DNA from: Odobenus rosmarus divergens
Lineage: Eukaryota > Chordata > Mammalia > Carnivora > Odobenidae
Direction: 5' to 3'
Assembly: GCF_000321225.1 (NCBI RefSeq)
Contig: NW_004450276.1
Coordinates: forward strand, 1,738,223-1,802,222
Length of the DNA stretch: 64,000 nucleotides
This document shows, piece after piece, positions 24,401 to 34,389 of this stretch. The position numbers were made by a program, and so were the translations under genes. Position 1 is the stretch's first letter. Each line of letters begins with the position of its first letter. A model generated the notes under the pieces. It made no database searches. It was not told the DNA's origin and saw nothing but the letters and a program-made list of their open reading frames with translations.

Positions 24401-27400
24401 AAGTAAAAATCTTTCATAATAATTTTTTTAGAATTTGCACTAAATAATAATTGTTGTGCCACAGAAGGCATACAGAAGGTCAGATATGGGCCTGCTTTCA
24501 AAGAGTTTGCTTTACAAAAAGGACAAAATACATATGCCTTGCCTTTTCAAGTTCTACTTCTATGCGACAGGTTGTGTGCTGTGAATGACCGGCACTTCAC
24601 ACACAACAGCTGCACCTGCAAAGACCAGCTTTCTCACCATACACTCAATCTGCTAGAGACACTAATGAGAGTTCATTTTTTTCCAGTTTCCTTCACAATT
24701 ACAAGAGCACTTTTAAGTTTTAAAAAGTTAAACCATCTGTAACTTTTTAAAATCTTTAGTAACCCACCCACGGAAAGGAGTAGCTACTCCAGGCTTTTTT
24801 AATTCGATGGTCTCCAAAGTGTCTAGTTACATGGGTTTATGAATGATAACATTATTATACAGTTTTAACTTTTTAATTAAAGAACACTCATAAAAAGGAC
24901 AAATGGCTTTAAAGATTCCCCACAAAGGAACTACTGATTAAATACGATGAACATGGTCAACAAGGTCAACAGAAGAAGATGGCGGCTGGCGTTTCTCCTC
25001 TGGGCACTTCCACTCCTCCTCAGCACACACTGAGGGGAAAGCAGGGATGTACGTTCCTATGAGGTATGACAAGAAGTCGGGTAAAATCTGAAATTATCAG
25101 CAAGATCTTCCAAAAAGGGAAATGTTAATGATACCAACAACGCTGATAATAACACATGTACTTTCAGAACACTTTCAATGTTCTAAATGCACATTCAACA
25201 TATTAGTATTTCATGCTCACAAATTCCCTGTGAGGTAGGGACTGCTATTATCCTATTTTACTGCTGAGGAAACAGGCAGAAATGGTCACAGAGCCAGGCA
25301 GCGGGGGATGTAAACCCACCGCTGAGCTCAGAGTCTATGCTTCTGAACCATGATGCTGTACTGGTCTGGCTCTAGGTATATATTGTGCCTTGGGATGTTA
25401 GTTAATCATGGTATTTGGTATATTTGAATTACAAGTAAAATTTAAAAGTTATAGAGAGAATTATGCTCTAATATTTTAACTGATAATAGTGTGCTATCAA
25501 AAAGGTTTGAGGGCCACTGTTATAGATGAGACAGTCACCATGCAGAGGTGTCAAGTGACTTACCCTAAGTCTTAAAGTCAACAGTCCAGGTAGAATTAGA
25601 CCCCTTGAGGTCTCCCAATGCCCCATGCTATTCTCTCTCCATGATACCCTGCCTTTACTGGATTCAACTGATGGTTTCACCCCATATGTGGACCCACTGA
25701 TGGCTTCATCCCATATGAGGGTCAGTGCTGAATTCTGCGCTGGGCTAATCTGGGTGATGTTTTATATGCCTTCTAGGTTTAAAATATTATGATTTTACCA
25801 TCTTCAATTCTAAGTCCCTACACTAACAATAAGAAAACAAAAAGCGTATTAAGATGTTTGTATTCACATTTTTCATACACTTGTCTCTTTTTTTTTAAGG
25901 AAAATCCAAATCAGGTTTTTACAAAAGATCATTTTTAAGAGGTAATTATTAACCTAACAACGAATTCATCAAAGGATTCATCAGATGGCAACTTTTCTAC
26001 ATTTTTAAATAGCAAAATATAAAAATCCACGTATTATAACATGGTAACAAATTTTACTGTTGCTCCATAGGTGGCAGTATTGTACCACCTAATATAGTAT
26101 TAGGATCTTAACCAATTACTAACTTGTTCGGAAATAAAAGAAATTAACACCCTGGGTGGGGTTAGAAAAGACCATAGGGCCATCTATCCTAACTTCTCCA
26201 CTGTTTTTCAGTCACTGTGGCCAGGAACTTATCTGAACTAATGAGTGCTCACTTTCTAAACCCACCATCACAATGGGGTGACAAAGTCTCCCATAGGGGC
26301 CCTACATTTAACTTTGCACTTCCTACGTTCATCGGTTTAGTAATTGTAATTTAAAAAAAAAAAATGCAAAAGCAAGTAGAGCTTCTGCAACCGTGAATTA
26401 TTTATTTATTTTTTTAAGATTTTATTTATTTATTTGACAAAGAGAGAGACAGCGAGAGAGGGAACACAAGCAGGGGGAGTGGGAGAGGGAGAAGCAGGCT
26501 TCCCGCTGAGCAGGGAGCCCGATGCGGGGCTCGATCCCAGGACCCTGGGATCACGACCTGAACTGAAGGCAGACGCTTAACGACTCAGCCACCCAGGCGC
26601 CCCTGGAATTATTTTCTAGAAGGTTCTGTTTTTTAAAAAATAGGCCAGAGTGCCTGATTACCTAAATTTGAACCCAGATGGATATGCTCAGTCCTTGAGA
26701 AAGTACTCTCTTTGGAAAATATATAAACATGTGCTTCCTATGTAAAAGATTGCTTGCTTTTTAGCTTAATTCATTTCTTTATTCATTCATCTTCACGTTC
26801 AACATTTATTGCTAAGCCGCTAAGCCAGGGAGTGTACTATATGTTGGGAAATTAGAAATAAATAAGACCTAGTCCTTGCCTCAAGGAACTATTAAATTAG
26901 TTAAGCGGAGAAAACAAAACAGTGCTGTAACAGGAGGTATGAATCATAACTCACTAAACACAGAGCCTTCTTGCCATGTCACTACGCTATGATGACCCTG
27001 AAAAATCTTATTGAAGGAGGAGTTCTTTCTTTGGTTGTCTCTGGTGCTTCTTTCTTTTCCTCCTGAGGTTTCTTGGGACAACCTGCTCCACAGGAAACTT
27101 AGCTTATCTACACCTGTATCTTCTTTTTTTATTTCAACACTTCTTTTTAGATTTTCATTATGAACAACTTCGCACATACCCAATGATACAGAGAAGGAAG
27201 GGTATAAGGAACCCCCGTGAGCCCACTGCCCAGCTTCAAAGCATTATCATCTTATGGACAATCCTGTATATCACCCAAACCTCTATTCGCTTCTCTCCTC
27301 ACCATCGTCTCCCCTCATTACTTTGAAGGAAATCTCATACCTTCTATAGTTTGATTCATAATAAGAGGACTGCTTTTAATAAACATTACCATAAAACCAC

Positions 27401-30400
27401 CCTCCCATGTAAAAAAACTCTTCAGTCACAAAACATAGAGGCAGGATATAAATTTTCTCAATTGCCTCATAATTTTTAAAATTCATGATTGAAGTAAAGT
27501 TCATATGTTGTAATTAGTTGCTATGCCCTTCATGACTCTTAATTTATAGGTTTCCCCTCCCTCCCTCTAGCCGTTCATCTCTCCTTCCCTCTCTTTCTCG
27601 TGAAATTTGTCTGTCGAGAACACTGAGTGGTTTGTCTTGCAAAACTACCCACATGTCATTTATTATGTTCTTCTGTCCCCTGTATTTCCTGTGAAGTTGA
27701 CAGTTCCATGTGTTTGATCAGACATTCACATTTGAGGCTAACTCCTAAGTTATGTTGTGTACTTCCCTACAGAGCACATCATTTCTGGTCGTCCCTTTGG
27801 TTTGTGATGTTAGCACTCACTGTTGATCATTGCCCAGAGCCATTATTTCAGCATTACTGAAAAATGGTGATATTCTAATGTTATCATTTCTTCTTGACAC
27901 CTCCGATAAAGTAACCCTGCGGAGGCTCGTCCCAGAGATGGTCTTTGACATTCATACCATCCATACTTTCATATATTGTTCATTGACACCTCTAAACTTC
28001 CTTTCCTAGACTAAATTGAAACTTTTATTTAGCAGCCAATATGTGTTTCAAGGTACTGCACATAGACACTCATGCCAATGGAGTTAAGCTCAAAGGTTCA
28101 TGAAAGAAAAAAAACAGATAAACTGGATTTCATTAAGAGTAAGACCTTCTGCTCTTTGAGAGACACTGTGAAGAAAATAAAAAAACCAAGCCACAACTAG
28201 GAGAAAATATTCACAAATCACATATCTGATAAAGACCTATATCCATACTATATAAAAAACTCTCAGAACTCAGTAACAGAAAAATCAAACAACCTCATTT
28301 AAAAAAGGGGGGGGCGCAAAATGGGGCACCTGGGTGGCTCAGTCGTTAAGCGTCTGCCTTCGGCTCAGGTCATGATCCCAGGGTCCTGGGATCGAGCCCC
28401 CCATCGGGCTCCCTGCTCCGCGGGAAGCCTGCTTCTCCCTCTCCCACTCCCCCTGCTTGTGTTCCCTCTCTCGCTGTGTCTCTCTCTGTCAAATAATAAA
28501 ATCTTTAAAAAGTTATAAAAAATAAAAATTAAAAAATTAAAAAGGGCAAAAGATTTGAACAGACACTATACCAAAAAAGATACACAAATGGTAAGTAAAT
28601 GCATGGAAAGATGTTCAGTGTCATTAGTCACTAGGGAAATGCAAAATAAAATCACAATGAGATAACACAACACACCTATTAGAATGTCTAAAATTACAAT
28701 GACTGACCATACCAAGTGTTGGTGAGGATATACAGCAGCTCTCATTCATTGCCCATGGGGATGTAAAATGGTACAATCACTCTGGAAAAGTTTGGGCAGT
28801 TTCTTAAGAAATCAAGAATGCGACTACCATATGACCCAGCCATTCCACTCAAAGATATTCATCCAAGAAAAATGAAAGCATATGTCCAAAGACTTGTACC
28901 TGAATATTCATAGCTTTGTCATGCCAAAACCTGGGAAGAACCAAAATGTCCATCAACAGATAAATGGATAAAAAAGTTGGATAAACAAGATCCATACAAT
29001 GGATCTACCCTCCTTGGGGATAAAGTATATGTCTGTTACTTAACATTTTGGGAAATGTATATGCCTGAACCTTGGGTTTGGTGCTCTAATAACTCACACT
29101 ATGTATACTCTTGAAATATCTTGAGTAGTTTCTCTCTCGGTATCATTCACCTTGCTGATCACTTCATATCCATGATCTTTTTATTCTTTGTAATAATCTA
29201 GTAAAGGAGCTGTATTGTTTCAATTCACGGGTAAGAAAACTCAGGGTCAGAGAGTTTAAGTAACTTATCTGAGGCTACCCAGCAAAACAGGAGTGAAGCA
29301 TAGCCTCTAAACGACACCTTATTGTACTATTTACAGATTAAAATCCAAACATGTTAGCAAGGCATTTAAGGCCCTGTACGGTGGTCCATGCTCCCCATCG
29401 AGCTTCATCTCCCCCCTACACTTCAGGCCCACTTGCTATTGCCTGAACAACATGTCTAGGAATGTCACATCTCTGTACCCTAACTCACGCTGTTTCCTCA
29501 TCCATGCCTATCAAATCCTACTCATCCTTCAGAGCTCAGTTGAAATGCTATGATCTCTACCACAAAGCTTTCTCTGATTCCCCCTACCTGTCTTACCTGT
29601 CACCTCTGTCAAGCACTTAACTCATTCTGTCTTTTATTGCAATATATTAATGCCCCCCGGGTTACACTTCTTCAAGAACAGAGCCTAAAATATTTGTCTT
29701 ATGTCTCTCATTTGACCAAGGACAATGCACTTGACACATATGGGCTCAAAAGTCCTGAAAAGAAAAAGAAAAAAACAAAAACAAAAACACCAGAGAGAAA
29801 GAGGGAGAAATACTCACCTCTCTGGTCAAGCACCTATTATGAACAAGTAAGTACCATAAAAATCCTCACATCCTTTAAAGGTGTAATTCTACTCCAGGGA
29901 ATTCATCCTAAGTAATTCAACAGATACAAATAAAAGCAAAATGTCATTAGAGGAATGAGCTAATCCATTATTGTAGATTAAATCTATACACTCTTATGTA
30001 GCCATGAAAGAATATTTTTATGAAAACTATACAGAAATATTTGGTAGGACATTAGGTGAAAATAGAATATATAATAGAGCAGATACCCTAACTGCAATGC
30101 TCTGTAAGATGCGTTTACCAGCTTACACTCTAATGGGGGCATGAAAGACAATAAGCAACAATACGAAGAAGTAAAATACTCTGTACAGTTATATGGCAAT
30201 AAGTGCAATGAGAAAAATAAAGCAGGCAAGAGGAATAATAGCATAATGGGGATATATGCTATCTGAATGAAGATATTCACATAAAAGATAAGAAAAAAGG
30301 TCATGCTAAAGCTTATAAAATTAGGCAAGTTCTTTTCTTATATTTATGTAAATACTTATCTTTTATTTTATTGTTTTCAAAACTATTACAAAAATTTAAT

Positions 30401-32934
30401 ATACCTCAAAGTTCTGCTAAAAGAAAAACAAAATAAGTGAACAAAAAGACCCTCAGCTAACCCTCTGCTATCCGTACTATTCAATGTATACCTTGGTGTC
30501 CCACTTTCCACACTACAACTTTATTTACCTCTGTTCTCCAACACTACCCTCCAATTAGATCAAGAGAATATACCAGGCTTTCTTGCATCTCACGCCTATT
30601 TCTAGAATTTATCTCACTCGAAATATCTACTCTCCACATATGCCAATCCTATTCCTTCTTCAAATCTCAGTGCCTCTAAAAGCCTCCCAAGAGTTACATG
30701 GATTATTCCATTTTGGTTACCTTTGCTTTTAAACAGAGGTGAAAATGACAAGGGACCTTCCCAATATAGGCAGGGAGACAGATAAGTTTCAGATACTCAG
30801 TAATTCGCTGGGCAGGTAGGAGAGATAGGAATGAAGTGTGAGAACACAAAGGAGGGAGCATTTAATTCTGCTCCAGATGGGGTAGAAGACCTGGAAACCT
30901 TCAAAGAGGATGGCTTGATTTAGAAATCATATGAGGAATAAGGAGGATATTATACAAAGAGTGAACGGTCTGAGCAAAAATGGAGGGAGCTGTGAAAATA
31001 AAAATGCATGGTGCTTTGCCGGCATTATGGGTTACAGTCGATTTCAAATACAGTAAAACTGGAAAGGGGAATCAGGGAGCGTATTGCAAAGGCCCTTAAA
31101 TGACCAACAGCCTAAATCCCTTAGATTACAGTGGAGGTAATAGTGAGTCACTGAAGGCTTTAAACTAGACTTATGCATTGATTTTCACTTTTAAAAGATT
31201 AACCTGGTTCTCAAAAGGGAGAGCATACCAGTTATCAAATGGCAGGTATTCCAAAAATGTTCCAAAAACTGGGTAAGACTATCACAGGGGAGAAAATTCT
31301 CTCAGCTCCCACTGTCGCTAATGATAGCAGCCCATGGTAGGTACTCAATTGTTCTCTAGTTGTTCTGAATATATTATTTTTCTTCTACGAGATTATAAAA
31401 TTCAGTAAAGCAGAAAGGCAAAGAAGTAGCACGTCTCTGGAGTCAGACTGTCTAGGCTGAAATCCGAGTCTTGACACCTGCTGACTGTATAATCTTGAGC
31501 AAATTACTTAACCTCTTTGTGCCTCAGTTTCCTAATCTGTCAAATGTAGTATCAGTGTATCCCTCACAGGATGGTAGAGAACTAAAACTGAGATTGTACA
31601 TCTAAAGTATCAACACAGTACCTGCCACATAGTAAATCCTCAATAAATGTATTCTTTGTGAACTGTATTTGGTATTCAGGGTTACACTAAACACATAATA
31701 GGTACTCAGTACTGGGTCAAACCATTTATTCTTTTCTATAAGCCCCAGAGAAAGTTTAAGATAGTAAACGTTCCGCCACATTTGTATAGATTAATAATAC
31801 TTCATGTAATAATGAGAAAATAACTTTTTAAAAAGACAATGCAATTTAGAAACAGAAGAGCATTTTCCCAACAGGTCTTGAAAAGCAGTCGACACACAAG
31901 TCACTTGGACAGCTCTTTGAAAAGCGATAGTCATTGTGTAACCTTAACTTATAAGTCACACTCAAAGTCAGAAATAAAAGTACAGGGTATCAGTCACGAA
32001 GCATGGGGCCATAAAGATGCTGGACACGAGGGCCAGGCTCCGATACGGCAGAGTTTTTAAAATATCGTCCCAAGTAAGAAGTTCTGGGGCTCGGGGGGGG
32101 GGGGGAATCAAAAATCAAAACTCGTGGTGACATTAACGGTTCCGAAAACTCTGCCCAGAGATCTGCAGCACGAGGAAATGCGCCGTGGGGGCCGCCGGCC
32201 GGACAGCTCCGGGGCCGCGGGACCCAGGCTTTTTTTCAGCAGCAGCAGCAACAGGCAGCAGCGCCCGGGGCGGCCGGGCCGAAGCCACCTCCCCCGCGGG
32301 TCGGCCCCGCATTCCTGCCCGGGTCTATACTTAACCTCCGGCCCGCGCCGCGGGCCGCCGCGCCACGCCGTGCACCGTATTAGGCAATGCCCGGCGAGCA
32401 GGGCCCCGGCCACCGCCCCCCCCCCGCCCGGCCTTCTCCGCCCGCCTGCCCCGCTCCACTCCGCTCCATTCAACGCCCGCGGCCGCGCCGGCGCCCGCGC
32501 CCCTTCCCCACGGCCGCCGCCCGCCCCCTCTCCCCGCGCCGCGCCCACTCCGCCGCCCGGCGCTGCCGCCCCCAGCGCGCCCTCCCCGCTCGCCGCCCCC
32601 CGCAGCCGCGAGCGCCCGCAGCGCCGAATGTCGGGGGGGGGGCGGAGGGAGGAGAGGGCCCTTCTCGGCGCACGTACCCCGCGGTCATGGCGATGTTGTA
32701 GAAGGTGAGCCAGACAGTGGCCAACAAGCCGAGGCGCCTCCTCTTGCCGGTGGCCTCCTTCTCCTCGCCCGCTTCCGAGGCGCCGCCGTTGGTGCCGTCC
32801 TCCTCGCTGGACGCCATGGTGGCCGTGCACCCGAGGGAAGTGGAAGACAGGGGAAGGGGAGTGGGAGGGGGCCCAGCCGAGCGCGCCGCTGAAGCACCAC
32901 CGCCCGCTGCCACCGCCTCCGTCAGGCGCCCCAT
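12384..32934 (-). CDS. HACD1: HACD1 (PTPLA), 3-hydroxyacyl-CoA dehydratase 1, complete seven-exon gene
   Basis: The coding exons join as complement(12384-12466, 15408-15586, 20471-20592, 23529-23617, 23694-23712, 23897-24014, 32678-32934). This totals 867 bases, 288 codons plus stop, the same length as I recall for human HACD1. All introns are GT-AG and all phases agree. The protein is a polytopic ER membrane enzyme that dehydrates 3-hydroxyacyl-CoA to trans-2-enoyl-CoA, the third step of very-long-chain fatty acid elongation, working with ELOVL condensing enzymes and the two reductases. The hydrophilic N-terminus (residues 1-70) is followed by hydrophobic segments. The family motif Y-P-x-G-x-x-x-E is present as YPVGVVGE, placing the probable catalytic Tyr at 210 and Glu at 217. 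The C-terminus is [13 protein letters not shown]1 rather than HACD2 is chosen because of the [19 protein letters not shown]-terminal block. It is muscle-enriched in mammals by established knowledge, and loss causes congenital/centronuclear myopathy. Confidence 0.97.
12658..13084 (+). mobile_element. Internally deleted Tigger1 DNA transposon
   Basis: The right end 'gaggtatgcctg' (ending at 13084) followed by TA is the Tigger1 terminal inverted repeat. The left end near 12658 is a degraded version (caggctcgcctcctttt). The interior joins the two Tigger1 ends, lacking the transposase. It lies in HACD1 intron 6. Its orientation is opposite to the longer Tigger1 at 59.5 kb. Confidence 0.8.
13085..15407. 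other. Remainder of HACD1 intron 6
   Basis: No coding signal. A MIR-like patch is at about 13895-13965 (gggcttgagttcaaatacta). A GC-richer block at about 14210-14530 contains no recognised element. An A-run lies at 15121-15136. Confidence 0.5.
15408..15586 (-). CDS. HACD1: HACD1 coding exon 6 (carries probable catalytic Tyr/Glu)
   Basis: Encodes [56 protein letters not shown] and YIP plus one base. The YPVGVVGE motif supplies the Tyr and Glu, seven residues apart, that match the dehydratase active-site pair. The donor is GTAAGTATAC and the acceptor 'ctttctccag'. The exon starts with the last base of an Arg codon, matching exon 5. Confidence 0.97.
16880..17131 (-). mobile_element. CAN-SINE with 15-bp target-site duplication
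   Basis: The minus-strand body (about 16895-17116) is close to consensus. TTCATATATTATTTA at 16880-16894 and 17117-17131 is the perfect duplication. It is inserted in HACD1 intron 5 in the same orientation as the gene. Confidence 0.95.
18643..18866 (-). mobile_element. CAN-SINE with 13-bp target-site duplication
   Basis: The body is 18656-18853 on the minus strand. TATCAGAGTTTTA at 18643-18655 and 18854-18866 is a perfect duplication. It is nearly consensus, so probably young. Confidence 0.95.
18867..19380 (+). mobile_element. Old L1-like 3' segment
   Basis: Phrases such as 'actatggaatattgggcagc' and the later 'cttgccatgttgagtctata' resemble L1 ORF2-end and 3' UTR sequence. No frame is open. 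It contains the tandem duplication described next. Confidence 0.45.
18969..19070 (+). repeat. Perfect 51-bp tandem duplication
   Basis: The unit beginning tcagtcatactatggaata and ending caactagatcta occurs at 18969-19019 and again at 19020-19070 with no mismatch. A duplication this long without differences implies a recent event or an assembly artefact. Confidence 0.95.
19776..19962 (+). mobile_element. CAN-SINE
   Basis: Begins 'ggggcacctgggtggtcggt', has 'ggctcaggtcatgatcccag', a CT-rich region and the tail 'aaataaataaaatca'. It shows a small deletion in the head (ggctca lost). It is antisense to HACD1 within intron 5. Confidence 0.9.
20471..20592 (-). CDS. HACD1: HACD1 coding exon 5
   Basis: Encodes [20 protein letters not shown] then [20 protein letters not shown] plus two bases of Arg, the most conserved stretch of the HACD family. 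The acceptor is 'ggttctgcag'; the donor is AG-GTGGCG, a weaker donor than the others. 122 bases, phase 0 start. Confidence 0.97.
20985..22180 (+). mobile_element. L2 LINE 3' portion, split by a later DNA element
   Basis: The left part (about 20985-21690) has L2 3'-end phrases such as 'acatgctattccctccaat' and 'ttatgatccagctaaagcat'. The right part (about 22037-22180) has 'gaggcagggactgtatttgt' and ends 'gtatttgttgaatga', the classic L2 tail. The two parts would join across the inserted element at 21697-22034. Confidence 0.75.
21697..22034 (+). mobile_element. MER2-like Tigger-family element (TA duplication)
   Basis: Starts cagttgacccctgaa and ends with the inverse ttcaaggtcagctg, with TA on both sides (21695-21696 and 22035-22036), as expected for TcMar-Tigger insertion. 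Internal phrases 'gactcccccaaaacctaac' and 'tagcctactgttgacc' fit the MER2/Tigger group. At 338 bp it has no transposase. Confidence 0.8.
23529..23617 (-). CDS. HACD1: HACD1 coding exon 4
   Basis: After two bases of a split Gly codon, encodes [18 protein letters not shown] then [11 protein letters not shown]. The acceptor is 'ctctttaag' and the donor CCA-GTAAGT. 89 bases. Confidence 0.97.
23694..23712 (-). CDS. HACD1: HACD1 coding exon 3, a 19-bp microexon
   Basis: ATAGTCCACTGTTTAATTG lies between 'cttacag' and 'gtgagt'. It encodes IVHCLI plus the first base of Gly, filling exactly the gap between exon 2 (ending ALLE) and exon 4 (starting within Gly then IVPTSV). Removing it would shift the frame. 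Introns on either side are very short (76 and 184 bases). Confidence 0.95.
23897..24014 (-). CDS. HACD1: HACD1 coding exon 2
   Basis: Encodes, after one base of Gly, [20 protein letters not shown] then [19 protein letters not shown]. The acceptor is 'ttttctag', the donor GAG-GTAAGT. It is 118 bases and uninterrupted. This is the exon that carries a SINE insertion in Labrador retriever centronuclear myopathy; no SINE is present here. Confidence 0.97.
25190..25370 (+). repeat. MIR SINE
   Basis: Contains 'ccctgtgaggtagggact', 'ttttactgctgaggaaaca' and 'tcagagtctatgcttctgaa', the usual MIR order. Confidence 0.75.
25505..25660 (+). repeat. MIR-like SINE fragment
   Basis: Shows 'gtcaagtgacttaccctaag' followed by 'caggtagaattaga', matching the MIR 3' half in degraded form. 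Confidence 0.55.
26404..26604 (-). mobile_element. CAN-SINE
   Basis: Poly-T side at 26404-26416, body close to consensus, ending at the head gcgcccc near 26603. The likely duplication is a short GAATTATTT flanking both sides. It lies in HACD1 intron 1 in gene orientation. Confidence 0.9.
28105..29005 (+). mobile_element. Old L1 ORF2 3' segment, interrupted by a SINE
   Basis: Left part has 'gaccttctgctctttgagag' and 'gagaaaatattcacaaatca'. The right part has 'cactagggaaatgcaaaat', 'ctaccatatgacccagccat' and 'atgtccatcaacagataaat'. These are L1 ORF2-coding and end sequences, now with stops. A CAN-SINE splits it at 28323. Confidence 0.85.
28323..28540 (+). mobile_element. CAN-SINE nested in L1
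   Basis: A near-consensus body from 'ggggcacctgggtggctcag' to 'tctctctgtcaaataataaa', followed by a long A/T-rich tail. It is younger than the L1 it interrupts and antisense to HACD1. Confidence 0.95.
29195..29320 (+). repeat. MIR SINE fragment
   Basis: Contains 'gggtaagaaaactcagggtc' and 'agtttaagtaacttatctga', typical of the MIR middle region. Confidence 0.65.
29340..29650 (+). repeat. L2 LINE 3' fragment
   Basis: Shows 'atttaaggccctgtacggtg', 'actcatccttcagagctcag' and 'gctttctctgattcccccta', the L2 3' order. The open frame overlapping it is L2-derived noise. Confidence 0.65.
31430..31660 (+). repeat. MIR SINE, nearly full length
   Basis: The sequence runs 'ggagtcagactgtctaggct', 'aattacttaacctctttgtg', 'cctcagtttcctaatctgtc' and 'ctcacaggatggtagag', then a short tail. 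A clear MIR. Confidence 0.85.
32093..32105 (+). repeat. Poly-G run
   Basis: Thirteen consecutive G bases at the intronic edge of the HACD1 CpG island. A candidate for length variation or sequencing error. Confidence 0.9.
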
Positions 32935-33240
32935 GTGCCGCGCGCAGGGGGCTCGGCGCCGCCAGCCGGGCAGCCCGCAGGAGGAGGAGCGGGCGCCCCC
33001 GGCCGCCGCCCCGGCCGCCCCGCCCCCGGCCCTCGGGAGCGCGCGCGGCGCGGGGACCTGGCAGCCCGACCTGGGCGCTGGGGCTCGGGATCCCGCGAGC
33101 CCCCTGGGTACGGTTTCGAGGCGTCTGAGTGGTTTCCGCTCCCACAGAAAGTTATCCGCGTCTCTAGCTGGGGGAACCTCCTCTTAGACGCCCCAGACGT
33201 CTCGGGCGCTGGTGACTTGCCCCCTCGCTAGTGTATTTAG
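32150..33240 (-). promoter_or_regulatory. HACD1: HACD1 CpG island promoter region
   Basis: GC- and CpG-dense sequence covers exon 1, the start of intron 1 and about 300 bases upstream of the start codon. No TATA box is evident in the expected place. A CAG-rich stretch lies at 32238-32262 in the intronic part. Large open frames here on both strands are by-products of base composition. Confidence 0.85.
32678..32934 (-). CDS. HACD1: HACD1 coding exon 1
   Basis: From ATG at 32932-32934: [20 protein letters not shown], then a Pro-rich stretch, then [20 protein letters not shown] and [23 protein letters not shown]. The donor is GG-GTACGTG. The first ATG has C at -3 (weak context). A second in-frame ATG at residue 40 (32815-32817) has ACCATGG (strong context), so two N-termini are possible. 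The longer start is chosen because it matches the annotated human N-terminus as I recall it. Confidence 0.95.
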
Positions 33241-33734
33241 TCGGGGCGGACGGAACACACCTGGACTTGGCATGACCCTGCCCCACCCAGCCTTTGGGAA
33301 GGTATTTTCTGGAAGTGAGGACAGGTAGTGGGATCTTCCCGCTAAGTACGCATTAAGACCTTCTGGAAAAGGAAGAATCGCCCACTTCAGTCTGTTTCAT
33401 TTTTACGGGCCCGTGGGGCGTGTACAGGGGAATACAGTAGAATTGCCTCACTTGTGTGGATTCCCCTGGAGCCAGTGTTCTAAAGGCATTGACTTCAATG
33501 CAGAGTAGTGTTGGATGTTAGAGGGAAGCTGGAGGAAAGAGGACATGGCAAGATACCAAAGGAGAAAAGTTTGAGCAGATGCAGGCGAGCTACAGATATC
33601 GGGCTGACAAGAACCCTTTCCCCAAGGCAAGTATCCCACTGTCCTCTACTCTATCCGTTTCCTTTTGTATCTTCCTTCAAATACCTGTGCTTTCTCCCAA
33701 TAGCTCTCTGCTCTTTCCCCTTAAAGCACACAGT

Positions 33735-33925
33735 TGGGAAGACAGGCTCCGGAGTCAGATTACTGAAATTCAAACCCCAAATTCCTGGCTCCATCAGTCT
33801 TACTAGCTTGTGAACTTGGGCATCTAAACTTTTCTATGCCTCAGTTTCCTCAGTGGGAACAATTTATAAACCTGTCATGGGTTGTTGTGAGTGCAAGTCT
33901 CACACTTATAAATCACCCATATAAA
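33735..33925 (+). repeat. MIR SINE
   Basis: Shows 'ccggagtcagattactgaaa', 'gtgaacttgggcatc' and 'atgcctcagtttcctcagtg', as in MIR. Confidence 0.8.
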
Positions 33926-34389
33926 TAACCCACACTTAAATCACCCACATAAATCCCTTAAAGGTCTGAAGCAGTTTGAGTCCCCCCCCCCCGCCAAATT
34001 AGCGTATTAGCACCATTCTGGTGACTCAGATCTCCGTTGATCCAGCGAAAGAAATTCTGCTTAGGCCTGTGGAAGCTATCTGCTTGTGCTGCTGGAAACT
34101 AAGCCTGGCCCTGGGCAGGTGGTGACCACCAAAAGACCACATAGCTACGAGTCCAGTAGCTCCTCAGGTTATGGAGTCACTTGGGAGAGGTCACCAAGCG
34201 AGAGAAAGGAGGTCTTATCCCTTTATTGTGATCTGGGCTCTGGGCTCCTGATCCAGGGGGCACTACCAACCTGCTTGGGAAACTTAAATAATTTTGAGGA
34301 AGACATTCCAATGGGGTGTGGTGGTGGGGGAGGCTGAGATGTGCCTGGGAAGAAATAATGGCTGAAAATGTTTAAATTTGATGAAAACT

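Larger units (their letters stand above)
24015..32677. other. HACD1 intron 1
   Basis: The largest intron (8.7 kb). It holds CAN-SINEs, MIR, L2 and L1 copies listed separately. Unassigned, non-coding stretches are about 24015-25180, 26604-28100 and 30300-31420. The stretch at about 30060-31250 resembles a degraded, ancient interspersed repeat whose family I cannot name. Confidence 0.6.

Noticed and set aside
32108..33145. A 345-codon minus-strand frame and several long plus-strand frames in the HACD1 CpG island
   Set aside because: They are Gly/Arg/Pro/Ala-rich products of CpG-rich DNA, overlap HACD1 exon 1 in other frames, and resemble no protein. Only the HACD1 frame joins correctly to downstream exons.
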